DNA from: CAXMNX01 sp964194845
GTDB lineage: Bacteria; Pseudomonadota; Alphaproteobacteria; Rhodobacterales; Rhodobacteraceae
Direction: 5' to 3'
Length of the DNA stretch: 63,087 nt
Assembly: GCA_964194845.1 (NCBI GenBank)
Contig: CAXMNX010000094.1
Location: 1-63,087 of the forward strand
The notes under the pieces are model-generated. The model was not told the origin of the DNA. It saw only the letters and a list, made by a program, of their open reading frames with translations, and did no database searches. The position numbers and the translations under genes were made by a program. Shown in pieces: positions 61,408-63,087 of this stretch. The first letter of the stretch is position 1. Each line of letters starts with the position of its first letter.

Positions 61408-62400
61408 CTATCTTTCCAACGCAAGCTTCGGCAGCCCAAGTCGCCGTCGATCAACCGGCCCCGCCTGGGCCTTTGTCCGCCGCCCGACCCGCAACGTGGC
61501 TGAACGCGAACGCGGATTTGCCGCAAGCTCATCCGCCGACGCAGTGATGCCCTTGTTCCTCGCCGCAAACCGGGGCGCCTCGGCGACAGTCTCGGGTTGA
61601 TGCCGGTTACCGCCGCCGGACTTTCCCGACCGCGCCTGAAAAAACCGCTTCACAACCCGGTCTTCCAGCGAATGAAAGCTGACCACTGCCAGCCAACCGT
61701 CGGGCTTCAACGCGCGTTCCGCCGCCTCCAGACCCTGAACCAGCTGGCCGAATTCATCATTCACCGCGATCCGAAGCGCCTGAAACGTCCGCGTTACGGG
61801 ATGGCTCTGACCCGGCTTCGGGCGCGGCAATACAGCCGCCACAACACGGGTCAGCGCCGCCGTGGTCGATATTGCTTCGTCCCTTCGCGCCGCCACAATC
61901 GCCCGCGCGATCCGCCGCGATGCGTGCTCTTCGCCATAGTGATAAAGAATGTCGGCCAGAACCGCTTCATCGGCCTCTGCCACGATGTCCGCGGCTGACC
62001 GCCCCGCCCGGCTCATCCGCATATCCAGCGGCCCGTCAGCCATAAACGAAAATCCACGCTCGGGCTGATCCAACTGCATTGACGACACACCAAGGTCCAG
62101 CACAACGCCGTCCAGCGGCTCGTCAACGTATTGATCCAGATCGGAAAACGTGCCCTCGACCAGATTAAGCCGGTCGCCATATTCGCCCGACCAAGCCTCC
62201 GCCATCTCAAAAACCTGCGGGTCGCGGTCAACGCCCGTTACCCTGGCCGCACCTGCCTCCAGAAGCCCGCGCGCATAACCGCCTGCGCCGAAAGTGCCAT
62301 CCAGCCAATGCCCTTCGATGGGCGCACATGCCTCAAGGATGGGGCCAAGCAAAACCGGAATGTGTGGGGCGTCAGACCTGTGCCGTGCAGCGGCGGCCAT
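61408..62400 (-). CDS. rsmH: 16S rRNA m4C1402 methyltransferase
   Basis: RsmH (MraW) methylates N4 of C1402 in 16S rRNA. The 330-residue protein has HIPVLLGPILEA, the SAM loop LDGTFGAGGYARGLLEAG, VVLDLGVSSMQLDQPERGFS, GPLDMRMSRAGRSAADIV, TRTFQALRIAVNDEFGQL and SFHSLEDRVVKRFFQ. It is 3 nt behind mraZ and directly before ftsL, the standard dcw arrangement. Confidence 0.97.
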   Translation of the reverse strand: MAAAARHRSDAPHIPVLLGPILEACAPIEGHWLDGTFGAGGYARGLLEAGAARVTGVDRDPQVFEMAEAWSGEYGDRLNLVEGTFSDLDQYVDEPLDGVVLDLGVSSMQLDQPERGFSFMADGPLDMRMSRAGRSAADIVAEADEAVLADILYHYGEEHASRRIARAIVAARRDEAISTTAALTRVVAAVLPRPKPGQSHPVTRTFQALRIAVNDEFGQLVQGLEAAERALKPDGWLAVVSFHSLEDRVVKRFFQARSGKSGGGNRHQPETVAEAPRFAARNKGITASADELAANPRSRSATLRVGRRTKAQAGPVDRRRLGLPKLALER

Positions 62401-62403
62401 GCC

Positions 62404-62901
62404 TCAGCCCTCCTCTTCGTCACCAAGAAGGGTCCAGATGTCCGAGCCGCCCAATTGATCCAACAGCGCCTCGACCTCGCCGTCTTGCGCCTCATAGGTT
62501 TCGGGCTTCCAGATCTGGAACGTGTCGCCCATGGCCATAAAATATGCTTCGGTGTCGATACCGATCTTCTGGCGCAGACGCGCCGGCAGCACGATGCGCC
62601 CGGTCTCGTCCACCGTCAGCGGCAATGACTGCCCGTTGAAAAGTTGTTCCATCGCGCGGCGCTTGGCCGAGCCTCGCGGCCGCCGGTCGATCTGGGCGTC
62701 CACATCATTGGCCGCATCTATCGTAAAGCATTCAAGGAAATCGCGCCGCTGGTCGCCGTAAACCACGACAAATTCCGGCGCCTTGCCCTCGGACCAGTTC
62801 GGATCACCGGCTTCGAGTACACGGCGAAAATGGGCCGGGATCGAAACCCTGCCCTTGCCGTCCACTTTCTGGACGCCTTCACCTCTGAACCTGCGAACCA
62901 C
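62404..62901 (-). CDS. mraZ: Transcriptional regulator MraZ
   Basis: MraZ is a DNA-binding protein that controls the dcw operon it heads. The 165-residue protein has two SpoVT/AbrB-like repeats: KVDGKGRVSIPAHFR and, later, DETGRIVLPARLRQKIG. I chose the GTG at 62901 (encoding VRRFRGEGVQKVDGKG) because AAGGAG lies 11 bases ahead and the protein then has the family length; the open frame continues upstream to 63024 with sequence unlike MraZ. A strong terminator-like hairpin stands 50 nt upstream. Confidence 0.9.
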   Translation of the reverse strand: MVRRFRGEGVQKVDGKGRVSIPAHFRRVLEAGDPNWSEGKAPEFVVVYGDQRRDFLECFTIDAANDVDAQIDRRPRGSAKRRAMEQLFNGQSLPLTVDETGRIVLPARLRQKIGIDTEAYFMAMGDTFQIWKPETYEAQDGEVEALLDQLGGSDIWTLLGDEEEG

Positions 62902-62935
62902 TGTCCCCGCGGCTCCTTCGTTAACTGCCCCCCCG

Positions 62936-62980
62936 TAAAAATGAAAACGACGGATCGGACTGCTGCCACTGTCCGATCCG
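62936..62980 (-). terminator. Intrinsic terminator or attenuator in front of mraZ
   Basis: A perfect 10-bp stem (CGGATCGGAC / GTCCGATCCG, loop 62961-62970) is followed on the minus strand by TCGTTTTCATTTTT. It ends about 34 bases before the mraZ start. It either ends transcription arriving from the right of the window or acts as a leader attenuator of the dcw operon. Confidence 0.65.
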
Positions 62981-63087
62981 CCGCCCTCGTCCCGTTTCCG
63001 GGTTAGTCCAGCTGCGCGCGCCACCTGGGGGGATGTCTGCTCGCCCGCGCGCCGGATCTCTTCAAAGGATGAAAGCGGGTGCCTGTA

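Overview
The window is high-GC chromosomal DNA of an alphaproteobacterium, most likely a marine Rhodobacterales/Roseobacter-type bacterium. The evidence is the division and cell-wall (dcw) gene set with a DUF6524 gene beside murD, small Rhodobacterales families (DUF6476, DUF6324, MmcB), a GTTC-N7-GTTC type LexA site, an alphaproteobacterial tRNA-His without an encoded G-1, and alternative starts throughout. I see no transposase, phage, plasmid or CRISPR genes. The taxon is inferred, not proven.

Left part (1-24 kb): a 5'-truncated phosphonate permease (phnE) fragment; a small cupin; a tight three-gene cluster of a glutaryl-CoA-dehydrogenase-type enzyme, a fused alpha/beta 2-oxoacid dehydrogenase E1 and a FabD-like acyltransferase; a methyltransferase; sfsA-map; a CinA-like/GNAT/OmpA-like run; a LysR regulator; a CadC-like wHTH-TPR regulator broken by one amber codon; fadH; a sulfotransferase; and the nucleoside-salvage operon cdd-deoA-deoB-add-upp, whose genes overlap by 1-4 nt.

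Middle (24-45 kb): maeB behind a perfect 24-bp palindrome, prpE, a c-di-GMP-type beta-glucan synthase locus (membrane-fusion protein, GT2-PilZ synthase, DxD protein, PAS protein), metY with a 7-residue tandem duplication, pncB, an EEP-family hydrolase, a YjdF-like membrane protein, mmcB with a LexA-like site, tRNA-His(GTG), a phosphoesterase, rluD, rpoH with a readable promoter and terminator, and a frameshifted FAD-linked oxidase.

Right part (46-63 kb): the peptidoglycan/division cluster, split into two opposed blocks. ftsW-murG-murC run on the + strand; mraZ-rsmH-ftsL-ftsI-murE-murF-mraY-DUF6524-murD run on the - strand and continue without a gap into a Gfo/Idh/MocA oxidoreductase and a 2OG-Fe(II) oxygenase. 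No murB, ddl or ftsQAZ follows murC here.

The most unusual signal is a 109-bp element with 13-bp terminal inverted repeats and a conserved inner hairpin. It occurs three times (10696, 30066, 51385), always in the same orientation and always beginning at the base after the TAA stop codon of the upstream gene. A degenerate fourth copy lies near 16.85 kb.
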